From Panthera uncia (Eukaryota > Chordata > Mammalia > Carnivora > Felidae), in NCBI RefSeq assembly GCF_023721935.1, contig NC_064810.1, positions 47,981,667 to 48,045,666 on the forward strand: a DNA stretch of 64,000 nucleotides, read 5' to 3'. The translations under genes were made by a program, and so were the position numbers. Of this stretch, positions 24,400 to 36,782 are shown piece by piece. The notes under the pieces are model-generated. The model had not been told where the DNA came from and made no database searches. It saw only the letters and a program-made list of their open reading frames with translations. Positions within the stretch are counted from its first letter, which is position 1. Every line of letters begins with the position of its first letter.

Positions 24400-24600
24400 T
24401 CTCTTGTGCCCCCACAGCACTCTGTTCATATCCTTATTGTAGGATTTATCAGTTTCTCATTGCTAATTATGAACATGTATGTCTCCTACCTAGTCTGAGT
24501 TCCTCAAGGTCAGACTATGGATCATTCATCTTTGTTCCCTGTGTATCTTGCCCAGTACCTGGCATAAAGCAAGTATTCAGTAAACACTCAGGGCTAGGAC
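24400..24600 (+). repeat. L2-like LINE 3' end
   Basis: 'ctgagttcctcaaggtcaga', 'ttccctgtgtatcttgccca' and 'agcaagtattcagtaaacac' resemble the 3' end of LINE2. The boundaries are approximate. Confidence 0.55.
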
Positions 24601-26536
24601 CAATTTGGGCTCATGGCTGCTTCTCTGCGTGTGTGGCAATTCCTCCAAGAAAAGGGCCCACCCAGTCAATATTTAGTCCAGGAAATTTTAGAGTTCTTGT
24701 GATTATGTAAAAAAAAAAAAAAAAAATAGAATTCTTGTGATTATTCTGGAAACATCACTCAGTGGATCTCAATTTTCTGGGATAATAGAACATTCTAATT
24801 ATACAGTACCCAGTATATTGTGAATTTATGTAGTTTGGAGAAATTCCTGACTCCCAACCTATGAATTCCCCTCCTAGACTCACAGGCCATTGCTCTTTGA
24901 GTTCTTATACACATTCTACAATTGCCTTTTCCAGCTGATGAAATAGTTCAATTCACACCCATGGTAATTCATATGTACCTCTTCCTTTTTCTGTACCAGA
25001 AGTTTCTAAAAGAGGCAAGAGGCGTAGTACCGCACTCTAACCATGGTATGTCCAAACTAACATCTGCTCATCTACCAGAAAAGCATGTTTGCATAATTAC
25101 CAACTCTGATTCTTCTAGTGCCTCACCTCTTCTCTGGATAAAACTGAGGCATCTTCCAGGCTCATTAATCTTTAATATGTTTGTCCAAGTACTTACCAAG
25201 ATATTAATGTTCTTTTGGTCACTCAATAAAAACCTGATGAGTAACTAAACACTATCCTGATGGCATGACAGAGCTAAGAAGACAGCTTCCAAATCTGCTT
25301 AAATTATAGCCATGGAGTAGCTCCAGCAATTAGACAAAGTGTTTCGACGATCATTCACTGCAGAAGAAAAATTGTAATACTTTATACGCTGAATAAAACC
25401 AGTGCTCAAAGAACTGAAACTCCCCAAACCACCTGAAGACTCAGAATGAGATACATATAAAAGTAGCACATGAACTGCCAGGCCTGTTAACACACAGCAT
25501 ACGATCATGTGATCCTGAACATCCTGACAGTAGTTTAGTTTCAACACCACACGCTCTCTCTGCTCTGGACTGTGCTTAAGGGAAAGTCTGAAAGGAAAAT
25601 CAGTCTTGGCAAAATCTCTTCTTCCTTCACAAATTCCAAAGACATGGGGCTTGGGGCGTGCTCAACTCCCCAGTCCTGGGCATGACTGAATCTGACTTTT
25701 ACAAACTGCAGAACAATTTCCCTTCTGCTTCAAACGTACGTGCAGCACCAAGAGCACAGAACCTGTTCAAACTGCAAAAACAAGAAAGCATATGCTTTCG
25801 TTCAGGACCAATTTCCTCAGTAATAATCTGTTATTTCTTTATGATATTCTAGAGGCCATTCTTTTTCTATAAACTGTGTATGACATTTTTGGTGAGAATA
25901 ATAATAAAAAAAAAGCTTTTCATCAGTGTTTTTCTACACCTCCACCCAATCTTCTAATTCTTTATGTCATTTGTTGTAATTCTTTGTCATTTATGTCCTT
26001 ACTGATGAATCATCTATCTCAGCAGGAGAATCTATATACAGTCTATATCATTTGGCCAGTGATGATCATGACTTTTATATAGTTTTCTGACAACTATTGA
26101 AAGAGTAAGTCAAGGAATGTGAGACAAAATGGTAACCACCCTAATAACCTACTGACTCCATTGGTGTCTATTATTTATTATCACTGTGATGTATCTGGTA
26201 AATCATTCATAGGCTTAATAAATTTGTGTTCCTGTCCCTTGGTGCATTGAATTTATGGTTGTGTGAGCTCAAAGTAGCTTTTGCAAAACGAAAAAACTTT
26301 CTTAGGCAAAATTATTAAAAGAGTATCTTATATGCAGAGTTCATTTGCCAGGGCCACTTGGCTAAACTAATTTGACATTTGTAATGACCCCAAAAAAAAA
26401 AAAAAAAAGAAAGCCTGCACAGTCATGGCATCTCATAGAAAGTAACTGGGAAGGACCTAACATACTGCCTACAAAAGCCAGCAGGATGAACGGAATATAG
26501 GAACTGCAGGATATATGAAGATCAATCATGAAATAT

Positions 26537-26700
26537 CAATCCTTGGGTGCCTGGATGGCTCAGTCAGTTAAGCAGCCGACTCTTGGTTTTAGCTCAGGTC
26601 ATGATCTCCTAATTGGTGACATTCAATCTCTCTCTCTCTCTCTGCCCCTCCCCTTCTCTCTCTTGCTCTCTCTTAAAATAACCGAACTTAAAAAAAAAAA
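26537..26700 (+). mobile_element. Carnivore tRNA-SINE, internally deleted
   Basis: Head 'gggtgcctggatggctcag' and the CT-rich 3' part are present, but most of the middle is missing after 'catgatctcctaattg'. Flanks 'gaaatatcaatcctt' and 'gaaacaccaatcttt' are an aged target duplication. Confidence 0.88.
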
Positions 26701-27536
26701 GTAAAGAAACACCAATCTTTGTTCAAAACAGTTCTTTGTTTACATGTGCCACAAAGTTTAAAACAGGAAGGAAAGACCACCGTGACAGAGATATGCTCTG
26801 TCATCAAAATTACAGTCATCAAAATAACGTCAAGAATTTTCATAGCCATTCACCTGGCAGCGAAGGATCTTGAATGTAGCCAAGCAGACTGCCCAGCATA
26901 AAGTTGAATTTGTAATAGTACTCATAAATGCCCATAAGTAAAGTGGAAGCCACTCCTGAAGTGATAAAACCATACAAAATAAAGATAACTTTCACATTCT
27001 TTTTTCATTAGAACCTGAATAACAAAGATGTTAGGATCACTAACCATTCTCTTTGTAAGAGATTATAAAGCTTTCACTATTCACATGACTAAAACTGAGG
27101 ATGTGCTTATATAGTATGGCTCCTCCAGATGGAAGAAACCCCTTATAAGAGGTATTTCCAAAACCCCCTTGAGAAGGAATAATTTCACAAACCTAGTAAT
27201 TAGTGCCACTGTGCATATACTAGTGAAAAAGTCTAGCTATAGAAACTGATAACAAATTCCCCAGGGTATTCTAGAAGGAATTCCAGCATAAAAAAGAAGG
27301 AAAGGGTGTCAGTCCATCTGGATCAAGCCTTTTCTTCATTTAATTTTCTTAAAAAGAAAAAAAAAAGGAAAAGAAAAAAACAAAGTTTGAAGCTGAGCCT
27401 GGATATCAATTATATGTATCCAGTGGTTACCTGTATCATATACATATAATTATATGTATCACACTGGTTATACTATCAACAAATAATGATGGTAAGTAAG
27501 ACAGGGGAAATGAGCTGTGGGAAAGAGGCAATAAAG

Positions 27537-27538
<2 letters not shown>

Positions 27539-27585
<47 letters not shown>

Positions 27586-27614
27586 CATACACACACACAC
27601 ACACACATATATAT
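27539..27614 (+). repeat. (AT)n(CA)n(TA)n compound microsatellite
   Basis: About 21 AT units followed by ACAT and CA units and a short TA end. Likely highly length-variable. Confidence 0.95.
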
Positions 27615-27869
27615 GCCCATTGCATCAATTCTGGATTGTTCTTCTTGGGAGCTTTACAAAGTCTGACCACAGCCAAGTAGAACAAAAAATACAGGAAGCT
27701 ATAATGAATACATGAATATTTCTAAGTCTGTGAGGAGTATTCCCAGTTAAGGAGTGCTTCACTTAGAGATTCTTTTATCCCTTAAATATTCCATTGCTTT
27801 ATTAAGACCTTGCTTTCAACAATTCCAGATCTGTTATTGATGTTATAAATTATAATTATTATACAGCAT

Positions 27870-28035
27870 TTACAGTTTGTGACATAACTTTCCATAAATA
27901 TTATCTCATTTAATACCTGTGAAATTGGTCTTATAATTCTTCCCAATTAATAGATGAGGACATTGAGGCTCAGAGGTGTAAATTATCTTCCCCATTATCG
28001 TACACCTATGAAAAACTCAAGACTTGAACTCATAT
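27870..28035 (-). repeat. MIR SINE fragment
   Basis: Reverse MIR pattern: 'tattatctcatttaatacct', 'aatagatgaggacattgagg' and 'aaactcaagacttgaactc'. Confidence 0.65.
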
Positions 28036-28754
28036 CTTCTGAATATGAATTCTCCGACCAGTTTTCTACATCATGTTCTCTGACCAGTGATGAAACAACT
28101 GAAAGACTTAAGAAGGATCAATTTAGAAGCAGCCATAGAATATTTCAAAGCAAGGATGAAAGCAAGAGATATATAAAACCATAACCAGGCAACTTGTACT
28201 CATTTTTCAGTACAAAACTAGCTTTTGGGCATCCTGTTGCTACTTTATTTCTACCATATTTTCCTTTCACAAAAGGCAGGTACTGCCAAATTATCATTAC
28301 CTAATGGGAAAGGCTCTTTTTGGCAGGTCTTTGAGGACAATTTCCAAAATGTCAAGAGGCTTTTGACTCTAAACTCTGGGTTAGCGCATGAGCATGAATA
28401 TAAACTTCTGTTTCTTCCCACTGACATTCCATCTACTAATGTTGGGACTGAGCTTTGCCACAAAATGCCAGCTGCCACAGAGTCCTGCTCATAAGTAACG
28501 TCCCATAACGAAAAGAATTGCAAATTGACAAAGAAGCTTTTGTGCCTGTCATAGACAACATGGATTTCCAAAACAATCACAGTATCAAGCCTTTATACTT
28601 TGCTCTCTCATCAAACTATTGTTAGGTCTTTTTTCTAAAAATAGGCCTTTTCTGTCACTTCCGCTACTGTGTAGGCTGCTGTGGAGTCTTTCACTCAGTG
28701 ACCATGACTGACTGCTTACACGTAAACCTGAAATGGTAGAAGTGATGTAGAAAA

Positions 28755-29326
28755 TGTTGAAGTTCAGAGACAACAGCCAAGAAAGAATTCTTGAGATGTC
28801 TTCAGTGCCAAAAGATGGCTTTATTAAAGCACAGGGACAGGACCTATCTGCAGAAAGATCTGTACTGGGGTTGAGACGGGTAACTGATTATATACCTTCA
28901 TGTTGGGAAGGGATTAGGGACAGTGTAAGCCTCTAAGGTATTTTGGAAACAAGGTTTCCAGGACCTTGAGGGGCTAGCTGCTGTTAGAAAATGGTCATTT
29001 ATTACCATTTAGTAAAAACTCAGTCATGAGACGCTTCAGATATATATCAGGGGCCATGAGCTTGGAGTATAATTGCCAACACGTATCTTGGCAGGGGTAG
29101 AGATAAAGGAAGTTTCCAGAATAATTTTTATATGTTAAAGTAGACTTACAGGATCCTGAAGGTTGTAATAATGTTAAGTGAAGATTACCTTTTGCCCTTA
29201 GCCAAGTGTCATCATCAAGGCAGCTGAGCTCCTAGAGGAACATCACTCTGCCTGTCTCAAGGACTTGTCAATGGGCTGTAAGTTGTAAGGAAATTTTTTT
29301 TTCTTTTGCCTTTGTTTCCCACATCA
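28755..29326 (-). mobile_element. ERV1-type solo LTR (probable)
   Basis: On the minus strand the segment starts TG and ends CA. It carries a TATA-like 'tatataatc' (about 28887-28895), followed about 60 nt later by AATAAA (28820-28825). It then continues into a U5-like end with 'caagaattctttcttggctg', which is typical of gammaretrovirus-like LTRs. The U3-R-U5 order is therefore readable. No gag, pol or env sequence adjoins it, so it is a solo LTR. The flanking four bases (aaaa / gaat) do not match, so the exact ends are uncertain. Confidence 0.65.
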
Positions 29327-29329
29327 GAA

Positions 29330-30015
29330 TTGCTTGCTGATGTCACTGAAATCACCATATTAAGTTCAGTCCTTTGCTGGAAGTTTTTATGTAAGAAAAA
29401 CTATTCAACTTACCTTTATAAGCTGATCAAATCATTGGTCGATTGTCTCATATCTTAAGCTGGGTGCAGATATAGGAATCTTGAAGAACAACTGCTGGAG
29501 AAATTTTAATTTTCACAAAGACTGAGCATTAATCACCTGTCCATAAAGGGGGTCTTTTATGGGCAATCATATGGTTATCCAGAGGGCTGCTGTTTCCAGT
29601 CTTTTCTGAAAGTGTTCATATCAATGTATTATCTTCAAACTACAACTGGAGACTTGACATTGATTTTGATATGAAAAGATTATAAATCACTGTAAAACAT
29701 GCCAGGCCATTCAGTATAGCCCATGAAATACACATAGATTTCCATGTAAGTTAACCAAGGAAACATGATTAAAAAAAATGCTATATTGATTTGGAAAAAT
29801 CATTCCAGGAGAAGAAACTTGATTGCATAAGACCTCTACTCAGAATAGCTTGAAACAACCTTGGCTCCATCTTGCAAAACTACAAAATGAATCACAGAAC
29901 TTTAGAATAAAAGAGACTTTATCATCTCATTCAACCTCCTCATTTTAGGTGGACAGGAAGGAGGCGGGATGACATTTTTGCTTTTTATGTGCATTCCAAA
30001 TTTTTAAACTTTTTA
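29330..30015. other. Gene-free stretch
   Basis: No gene and no nameable repeat. Confidence 0.5.
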
Positions 30016-30026
30016 TTATGTACATT

Positions 30027-30208
30027 TTTTTGACAGAGAGAGAGAGAGAGAGCACAAGCCAAGGATGGGCAGAGAGAGAGGAAGACAGAGGATCTGAAAC
30101 ATGGTCTTCACTGAGCAAAGAGCCTGGTGTGGGCCTCGAACTCACAAACTGTGAGATTATGACCTGGGCCAAAGTTGGACACAACCAACTGAGCCACCCA
30201 GGTGCCCC
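30027..30208 (-). mobile_element. Carnivore tRNA-SINE, nested
   Basis: Reverse-oriented SINE with T-rich tail complement, GA-rich region and head complement 'gccacccaggtgcccc'. It is flanked by a perfect 10-bp duplication (tatgtacatt) at 30017-30026 and 30209-30218. The flanking T/A-rich sequence appears to be the tail of the next SINE. Confidence 0.93.
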
Positions 30209-30218
30209 TATGTACATT

Positions 30219-30251
30219 AAAAAAAATTTTTTTTATGTTTTTATTTTATTT

Positions 30252-30283
<32 letters not shown>

Positions 30284-30445
30284 GTGGGGGAGGGGCAGAG
30301 AGAGACAGAGACAGAATTTGAAGCAGGCTCCAGGCTCTAAGCTGTCAGTACAGATCCCTATAAGGGGCTTGAACTCACAGACTGTGAGATCATGACCTGA
30401 GCCGAAGTTGGACACCCAACTGACTGAGCCACCCAGGCACGCCCC
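30219..30445 (-). mobile_element. Carnivore tRNA-SINE
   Basis: Second reverse-oriented SINE immediately beside the first, from the T-rich tail at about 30227 to a damaged head complement ('acccaggcacgcccc'). The first SINE seems to have inserted at its A-tail. Confidence 0.92.
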
Positions 30446-30865
30446 CTCAGGCACATTTTAAAACATACTTACTTCAAGGTAGGGAAACAAGTGCAATAAA
30501 CCTCCATGTGTGAGTACCAATCATAACATTTGAGTTGCTCATCTTTTAACCTCCTTGCTTTCCAAATGAGGAATTCAAACCCAGAGAAGTAATTTGACCA
30601 AGGTTATAGTTATACTGTGACTGATCCATGACTCCATGACTAAAAGTCCTAACTGTCCCCACTCCCAAAACAGTGCTTTTCCCCCTCTGTCTCACAGCTC
30701 TTGCCATTTGTTACACAGGGATTGGTCAGATACTTTCATTTCTAACAGAAATCTGTATTTATCAACACGCAAACATACCCATATGAATTGAAGGGACTTG
30801 TGATAGGGAAATTTTCCCAGACTGCCACTATTATACCTCTCTATCATCAAGAAAAAAGTCATTTT

Positions 30866-31077
30866 GGGGCGCCTGGGTGGCTCAGTCAGTTGAGCGTCCG
30901 ACTTCAGCACAGGTCAGGATCTCGTGGTTTGTGGGTTCGGGCCCTGTGTCGGGCTCTGTGCTGACAGGTCAGAGCCTAGAGCCTGTTACAGATTCTGTGT
31001 CTCCCTCTCTCTCTGCCCCCCCTCCCCCACTCACACTCTCTCCTTCAAAAATAAATAAACATTAAAAAAAAAAAAAA
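30866..31077 (+). mobile_element. Carnivore tRNA-SINE
   Basis: Complete copy from 'ggggcgcctgggtggctcag' to a long A-tail, flanked by 'agaaaaaagtcatt' and 'agaaaaaagtcagt'. Confidence 0.95.
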
Positions 31078-31079
31078 AG

Positions 31080-32870
31080 AAAAAAGTCAGTATGAATGAA
31101 TGTTACAGAAGACTAAGGACATCCTTGTCTAGACTGTGAGAACACCCTTGCCAACTAAGTTATCCAAAATGCCTCTCTACATTCAGCAACAGGAATTAGC
31201 TCTACAGATTTACAATGAAACAGCTTCTCAACAGCTGTCTTAACTATCTTCTCCCAGATCTGGCTGAGAATGTTTAACACAAATCAAAATACATCATTCT
31301 GTTTTTTGCTACATCTATTATTTTCTTGTTTTTAACACAGGAGACCAGAAAGCATGAAATCAAATCAAGGTAAAGCTATTTCATTATAATTTTCTCGGTC
31401 TTGTGTTATCTACCCCATTCTTTAAATCCAACCAAACTACCCATGCAACATTCAGCCAGCAGCTAATAAAAGCAAGTCATAGGCAATCCTACTCTGGAAT
31501 TGCCGTGTTTTATTCCTCATCTTGCTCTTGCTCCACACTGTCTCACTTTGGTCCAGCTTCCAACCCCTCCCTCACCATTTGCACTCTATGACTAACTTTG
31601 TCTTAACCAATTTGGTATCTTTCTTGCTCTTAAAGTATCACTTCACTCTTTGGCTCCACTTGGTGCTAAATGCCTCAACTCACTCTTTTTCATGCCATCT
31701 CTTTGGAACTCAAACCCCTACAAAGAGGAATGTTGGGATGTATCACTTAAGGTCAAGGCTGCAGACAGAATACTGTGTGGCAACGTGCTGCAAAGTCATT
31801 GTTGCCTTCCAGGGAAACTTGACTACCATTGCTATTTGATGATGCTTTTTTGTATGCTAGAACTTGATGCTTTTGCACTTAGACCAATCAAGAGCTCATC
31901 TCATCCACAAACATGAAGAAATCTTTCTTTTCTGCCTTTTACAACTGTTGAAAGTAACAGAGAAACTTGATGCTCCTTTCATTCTCATCTAATAACCTAG
32001 AAATAGTCTTGAACATGGATTCCAATGTGCTTATTAAAAGAATTCATCTTGTTAATTTTCTTGCGAAGGAGTTCAAAATGAGTAGTTTTATTTCTCTTAA
32101 GTACACACAATTACATGTTACAGTGTTTAAGGTAAAATGACCCAGAGTAATGTTTGCATCTCTATCTCATGTTCTACAACCCAACACAACCCTTTAAACA
32201 TTAAGATGCACTAATCTGTTAATTTTCATTCATTTCTTATTCTTTCTTTGACATCTATTGTTGAAGAGTAAATAAGTTAGTAAAGGAATATATGGCCAAG
32301 GCTCTAAAAACATACACTAACCCACTGTAAGTACGGCATGGATCTGGATGTGTGTGTATATGTTTATCTGGAGTATGTGCATACACATATGTGAATATGT
32401 GTGCACTCATGGGTGCATGATTATGCATATACATGTTTTGGAAGTGGAAACTGATTTGTAATGATTTACTCTCCCAAACTCCTAATCTCCCAGATGTTAA
32501 AAGCATGAATTTGTAAACTGATTTGTTTATAATGAGGGGCAAAGTATGTTGCCAAAGAGCAGAGCAAAACTAATTAGTCCACATGGGAACAAAAGGAAAC
32601 AAAACTCATGATCTTTGTCTTGGTAACATTATACCAATTAGCTAATTACGCTGGAACACAAATAGTTCATTAATCTTGGAAGAAAATCTTGCATCCATCA
32701 AAAGTAAACTGTTAACCCACTATTCCTCACCCTCAAACTCACCATCTAGCACTCTAATATCAACAAAACAAAACCTCAAGAGAAGAGGGGGCCAAAGGAG
32801 AAGTAGAAATCATTTCTATAGCTGGACATATAACCCTTTTAGCCGTAAAGTAATACCCAATCTAAGTATC
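31080..32870. other. Gene-free stretch
   Basis: No gene. Overlapping open frames at 31403-31916 (up to 105 codons) have no known motif. A TG-rich patch lies near 32350-32410. Confidence 0.5.
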
Positions 32871-32885
32871 CCTGTTTCTATTTTA

Positions 32886-33161
32886 TTTTATTTTATTTAT
32901 TTTATTTTTTAAGAATAGTGTCTTTTTATTAATTTAACAGTGAATAACAAGGCATATTTGATGTGTCTTCCAAAGAAGTGTTTAATTTGTGGCACTACTT
33001 GATAATTTACACTTTCTAATTTTTTTTTTTAATATATGAAATTTATTGCAAATAGATTTCCATACAACACCCAGTGCTCATTCCAAAAGATGCCCTCTTC
33101 AACACCCATCACCCACCCTCCCCTCCCTCCCACCCCCCATCAGCCCTCAGTTTATTCTCTT
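32886..33161 (-). mobile_element. 5'-truncated L1 with 3' transduction
   Basis: On the minus strand the order is: the last ~130 nt of L1 (33160 to 33031), an A-run (33030-33020), about 109 nt of non-L1 sequence (33019-32911) with AATAAA at 32925-32930, then a second A-rich tail (32910-32886). A perfect 15-bp target duplication (cctgtttctatttta) flanks the whole unit at 32871-32885 and 33162-33176. Its placement outside the second tail shows that L1 tail and extra sequence were inserted together. This is the structure expected when transcription reads through the L1 signal to a downstream one. Confidence 0.88.
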
Positions 33162-33414
33162 CCTGTTTCTATTTTAAAACTCCATAAAGCTTCTGGTGCC
33201 TAGAACTTGAAATTTTAGAGTTATCTGACGTTTTTATTTTTTCCTCTACTCGATATCTAGCCAGTCTTTAAATCCCATCAGCTCTTTTCCCATGTAAAAT
33301 TTCTTCAATGCATTCATTTTTATAAAATTTTCCACATTCCTACCCTGAGGCTCAAACTATAAGAACACCCATTGAACTGGCCTTCTTACCTTCTTTTCAT
33401 ACTCTAATATTATA

Positions 33415-34455
33415 CAGGCATACCTTGGAGATGTTGTAGGTTCAGTTCCAGACCACCACAATAAAGCAAATATCACAAAAAAGAGTCAAGTGAATTTCCC
33501 GGTGTATATAAAATTTACATTTACGCTATACTGTAGTTTATTAAGTGTGCAATAGTAGTCTAAAAAAAAAAGTACATACCTTAATTTAAAAATACGTTAT
33601 TGCTGGGGCGCCTGGGTGGCTCAGTTGGTTAAGCATCCGACTTCGGCTCAGGTCATGATCTCATGGTTTGTGAGTTCAAGCCCCGCGTCAGGCTCTGTGC
33701 TGACAGCTCAGAGCCTGGAGCCTGCTTTGGATTCTGTGTCTCGCTCTCTCTCTCTGCCCCTCCCCTGCTCACGCTCTGTCTCTCTCTGCCTCAAAAATAA
33801 ATAAAACATTTAAAAAATTTTAAAAAAAATACGTTATTGCTAAAAAAATGCTGACCATCATCTGAGATTTCAGAGAGCTGTAATCTTTTTGCTGGTGGAA
33901 GGTTTTGCCTTGATGTTGATGGCTGCTGACTGATCACGGTGGTGGCTGCTGAAGGCTGGGGTAGCTGTGGCAATTTCTTCAAATAACACAACAATAAAGT
34001 CTGCCGTATCGATTGACTCTTCCTTTCACTTGACATTTAGAGGCCATTGCAGAGTTATTAATAGGCCTAGTTTCAATACTGTGTCTCAGGGAATAGGGAG
34101 GATTAAAGGGAGGGAGAGATAGGACAACTGCTGGTTGGTAGAGCAGTCAGAACACACAAAATTTGTCCATTAAGTTTGCCATGTTATTTGGGCAGGGTTC
34201 ATGATGCCCCAAAACAATTACAAGAGTAACATCAAAGATCACTTATCACAGACCACCACAACACTATAACAATAATGAAAACGTTTGAAATATTGTGGGA
34301 ATTACCAAAATGTGACAGAGAGACGTGAAATGAGCAAATGCTGTTGGAAAATGGCACCAATAGCCTTGATCCATGCAGGGTCATCACCATCCTTCGATCA
34401 GCAAAACACACATTATCTGTAAGCCCCAATAAAGTGAAGCACAATAATATACCTG
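33415..34455 (+). mobile_element. Tigger1 DNA transposon, internally deleted
   Basis: The left end 'caggcataccttggagatg' and the right end ending 'aataatatacctg' are the inverted termini of a Tigger1 (pogo/Tc1-mariner class) element, each next to a TA target duplication. Excluding the inserted SINE and its duplication, only about 800 bp remain of roughly 2.4 kb. The transposase interior is gone; the join lies near 'gactcttcctttcacttgac' (about 34013-34034). No functional gene remains. Confidence 0.88.
33605..33824 (+). mobile_element. Carnivore tRNA-SINE inside Tigger1
   Basis: Complete SINE with a perfect 17-bp target duplication (aaaaatacgttattgct) at 33588-33604 and 33825-33841. It splits the Tigger1 copy, so it is the younger insertion. 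Confidence 0.97.
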
Positions 34456-35092
34456 TACCCCACAGTTCCAGGAAAGAAAAACAAAATCCCCCAAGGCTTT
34501 GCCACCAGCATGTTTCTTACCACCAACGGCTTCCTATTGTCTGTCAGAATAGGTTTACAATGCTCTGTCTGCTGCTCTGTATCTTACAACCACTGCACCT
34601 CTTTCCCTTCTAAATGCATCTTCCACTGCTTCCCAACCTGAACGCTCTGACCAGGTAGGCCAGTGTCCTTCCTGCCATGCCACAAACAGCTACTCTCACC
34701 CCAATCACCTATAATGTCTGGTAGAACCCAAGTTCAATCTAGGGCTAACCTTCCTGGCTAAGCCTCTTCCTCTGACTCTCCTGAGCACCAGAAATAACCT
34801 GCTCCATCCAAACTAGTATTTGATTACATTCACTGTGTTTGCGTCCTGTCTTCCCAACTAGATTACAAATTCTTTAAAAGGAAGGATTGTGCTTCACACA
34901 TCTTTCACTTTCCCACAACAAGGTTCTGAATGTGTAGCAAGTATTTAAAAACTGTTTTTAAAAATATCCTCTTGAAACAATAAGTTAGAAATATTTCAAA
35001 AAGAAGATGAATCAAGATGAAATCTAGAGTAATGAAGATGAAGGGGAAAAATATACATGGAATTTCTTCTTTAATAAAAGTATCAAGATCAG
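34456..35092. other. Gene-free stretch
   Basis: No gene. The part at about 34800-34950 ('ttcccaactagattacaaat', 'tctttaaaaggaaggattgt') resembles the 3' end of LINE2 in forward orientation. Confidence 0.5.
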
Positions 35093-35300
35093 GGCATCAG
35101 GGGTGGTCCAGTCAGTTAAGCATCCAACTCTTACTTTTGACTCAGGTCACAATCTCATGGTTTATGAGATAGAGCCCTGCATCAGGCTCTGCGCCGACAG
35201 CATGGAGCCTGCATGGGATTCTCTCTCTCCTTCTCTCTCTGCCCCTCCCCCACTTGCTCACACATGCACGCACTCTCTCTCTAAAAAATAAATAAATAAA
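35093..35300 (+). mobile_element. Carnivore tRNA-SINE, diverged head
   Basis: Head altered to 'gggcatcaggggtggtccag', with the body and AAATAAATAAATAAA tail intact. Flanks 'aaagtatcaagatca' and 'aaagtagcaaggtca' are the aged duplication. Confidence 0.9.
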
Positions 35301-35304
35301 AAGT

Positions 35305-36780
35305 AGCAAGGTCACGTGAACATTATTCATCATTCTATATTGGTATTTTTATATAATTACTACTAGCTTCTCATTTTGTATAGAGGGTTTATAAATATTA
35401 GTTCAGTAGAGACTTTTATCAAATAAGTATTTTTCTAAACATTATAGTGATACATTGAAACAACACCCAAAAGTTTATAACTCAGAATAAAAAATTAAGA
35501 ATAATTTTAAATAATGGTAGTAAAAATTCACTTTTTAACAGTGATCTTATACTCAAGTAAAAAGTGACTAAATATCATAAAATAAACTTGTACTAACTCA
35601 CCTTTGATTTTTAAAATAATAAACTAAATATCCTGGCCAAATTCAGTTGAGCCAAGGTCTTAGCAAAAGAAGTGAGTGGAAAGTCAAGCCTGGACATGCT
35701 CTCATGCTGGCCACCGACAGCCCCTCCATGCCAGGCCAGCAGGAGGCCCAGTCTGGTTAACACCCATGCAGTCAGTCCAAGAACTGCTTTGCAGATACTA
35801 TAAGCAGATTGGCCAAATGGAAAGAAAGTTCTATGACTTGATCGCCAAGAAAGTATGATAAGAAAAAACTTGAAAGCTCAATTAGATAAATAAATCTACA
35901 AATCTTTCGGAAGGCAATATTCAGAAATTCAGAAAATACAATGGTATTCCTCACATTAGTCATCCTGGCAACTTTCAAAATCAGAAATAATCTAAAATAA
36001 ATCACAATATGCGAATGGCTAATGCAAGTTTTGGTAGAGCCATCCCGAACTCTCAAAGCATGTGCTCAAAGTGGCCAGATAGATCACACAGACAAATTAA
36101 GTGGTCTGGCTGATGTGAAATCTCCTGATTTTAAATATTTTGCCAACTAATCCAAATATTTGTTAATAATGCAAAAGCCAAATAAAATACTTCCATGGGC
36201 CAGACCTGACCCACACACCAGCTTGCTACCCCGATCTACATGGTAGAATGTTTTTGATGTGATTAAAGAATTTTTAATGAAAATGCTCTTTGTACAATAT
36301 TAGGTTAAAAGAGGAGAGGGAAGTACAGTAGGAAAAAAGACTAGCAGAAAAGACATCAAAATAATAATATCTATATCGGGAGATAGATCATAGATGATTT
36401 ATTTTCTTTACACTTTTCCTTTTTTTTCAAAATTCCCCTAAAATGAAGATTTATTTCTCTATGTTTTTAAAAACCATCTTAAAGAAGGAAAAATACACTT
36501 TCTCAGCCCTTCCTTTGGGTTCAACATTAATGTCACGTCATTAATTGGGTGATGTCCCTAAAAGGGGGCAACTCAGAAAGCCTCCAACATTTTTTCCAGT
36601 CGTTAAACTGTTTGTGTTAATGGCTGCTTCTGAAGTCCCACAATCTTGAATAGCTCTAAGACTGGCTAATTTAACATTATTATTAACAGATTGGAAAAAT
36701 TGCTGAAGGTAGATACAAAAATGATGCAAAGAAATACTATATATAAAGCACTTAGCCAAAAAACACACTCAGTAAATGGT
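35305..36780. other. Gene-free stretch
   Basis: AT-rich and without a supported gene. The stretch about 36080-36240 ('tggtctggctgatgtgaaat', 'ccatgggccagacctgaccc') looks like one end of an old hAT-type repeat. The open frame 35676-35858 reads somewhat protein-like but matches no family I know. Confidence 0.5.
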
Positions 36781-36782
36781 AA

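Larger units (their letters stand above)
22345..26535. other. Gene-free stretch with minor repeats
   Basis: No gene. It holds an A-rich (AAAC)n tract at about 23277-23331, a MIR-like piece at about 24010-24200, an L2-like 3' end at about 24400-24600, and poly-A runs near 24711 and 26392. The open frame at 24922-25248 (108 codons) has no recognisable domain. Confidence 0.5.

Noticed and set aside
35676..35858. Possible small gene or processed pseudogene (QSVQELLCRYYKQIGQMERK)
   Set aside because: The text looks protein-like, but I recognise no family, there is no A-tail or duplication around it, and other frames are equally open.
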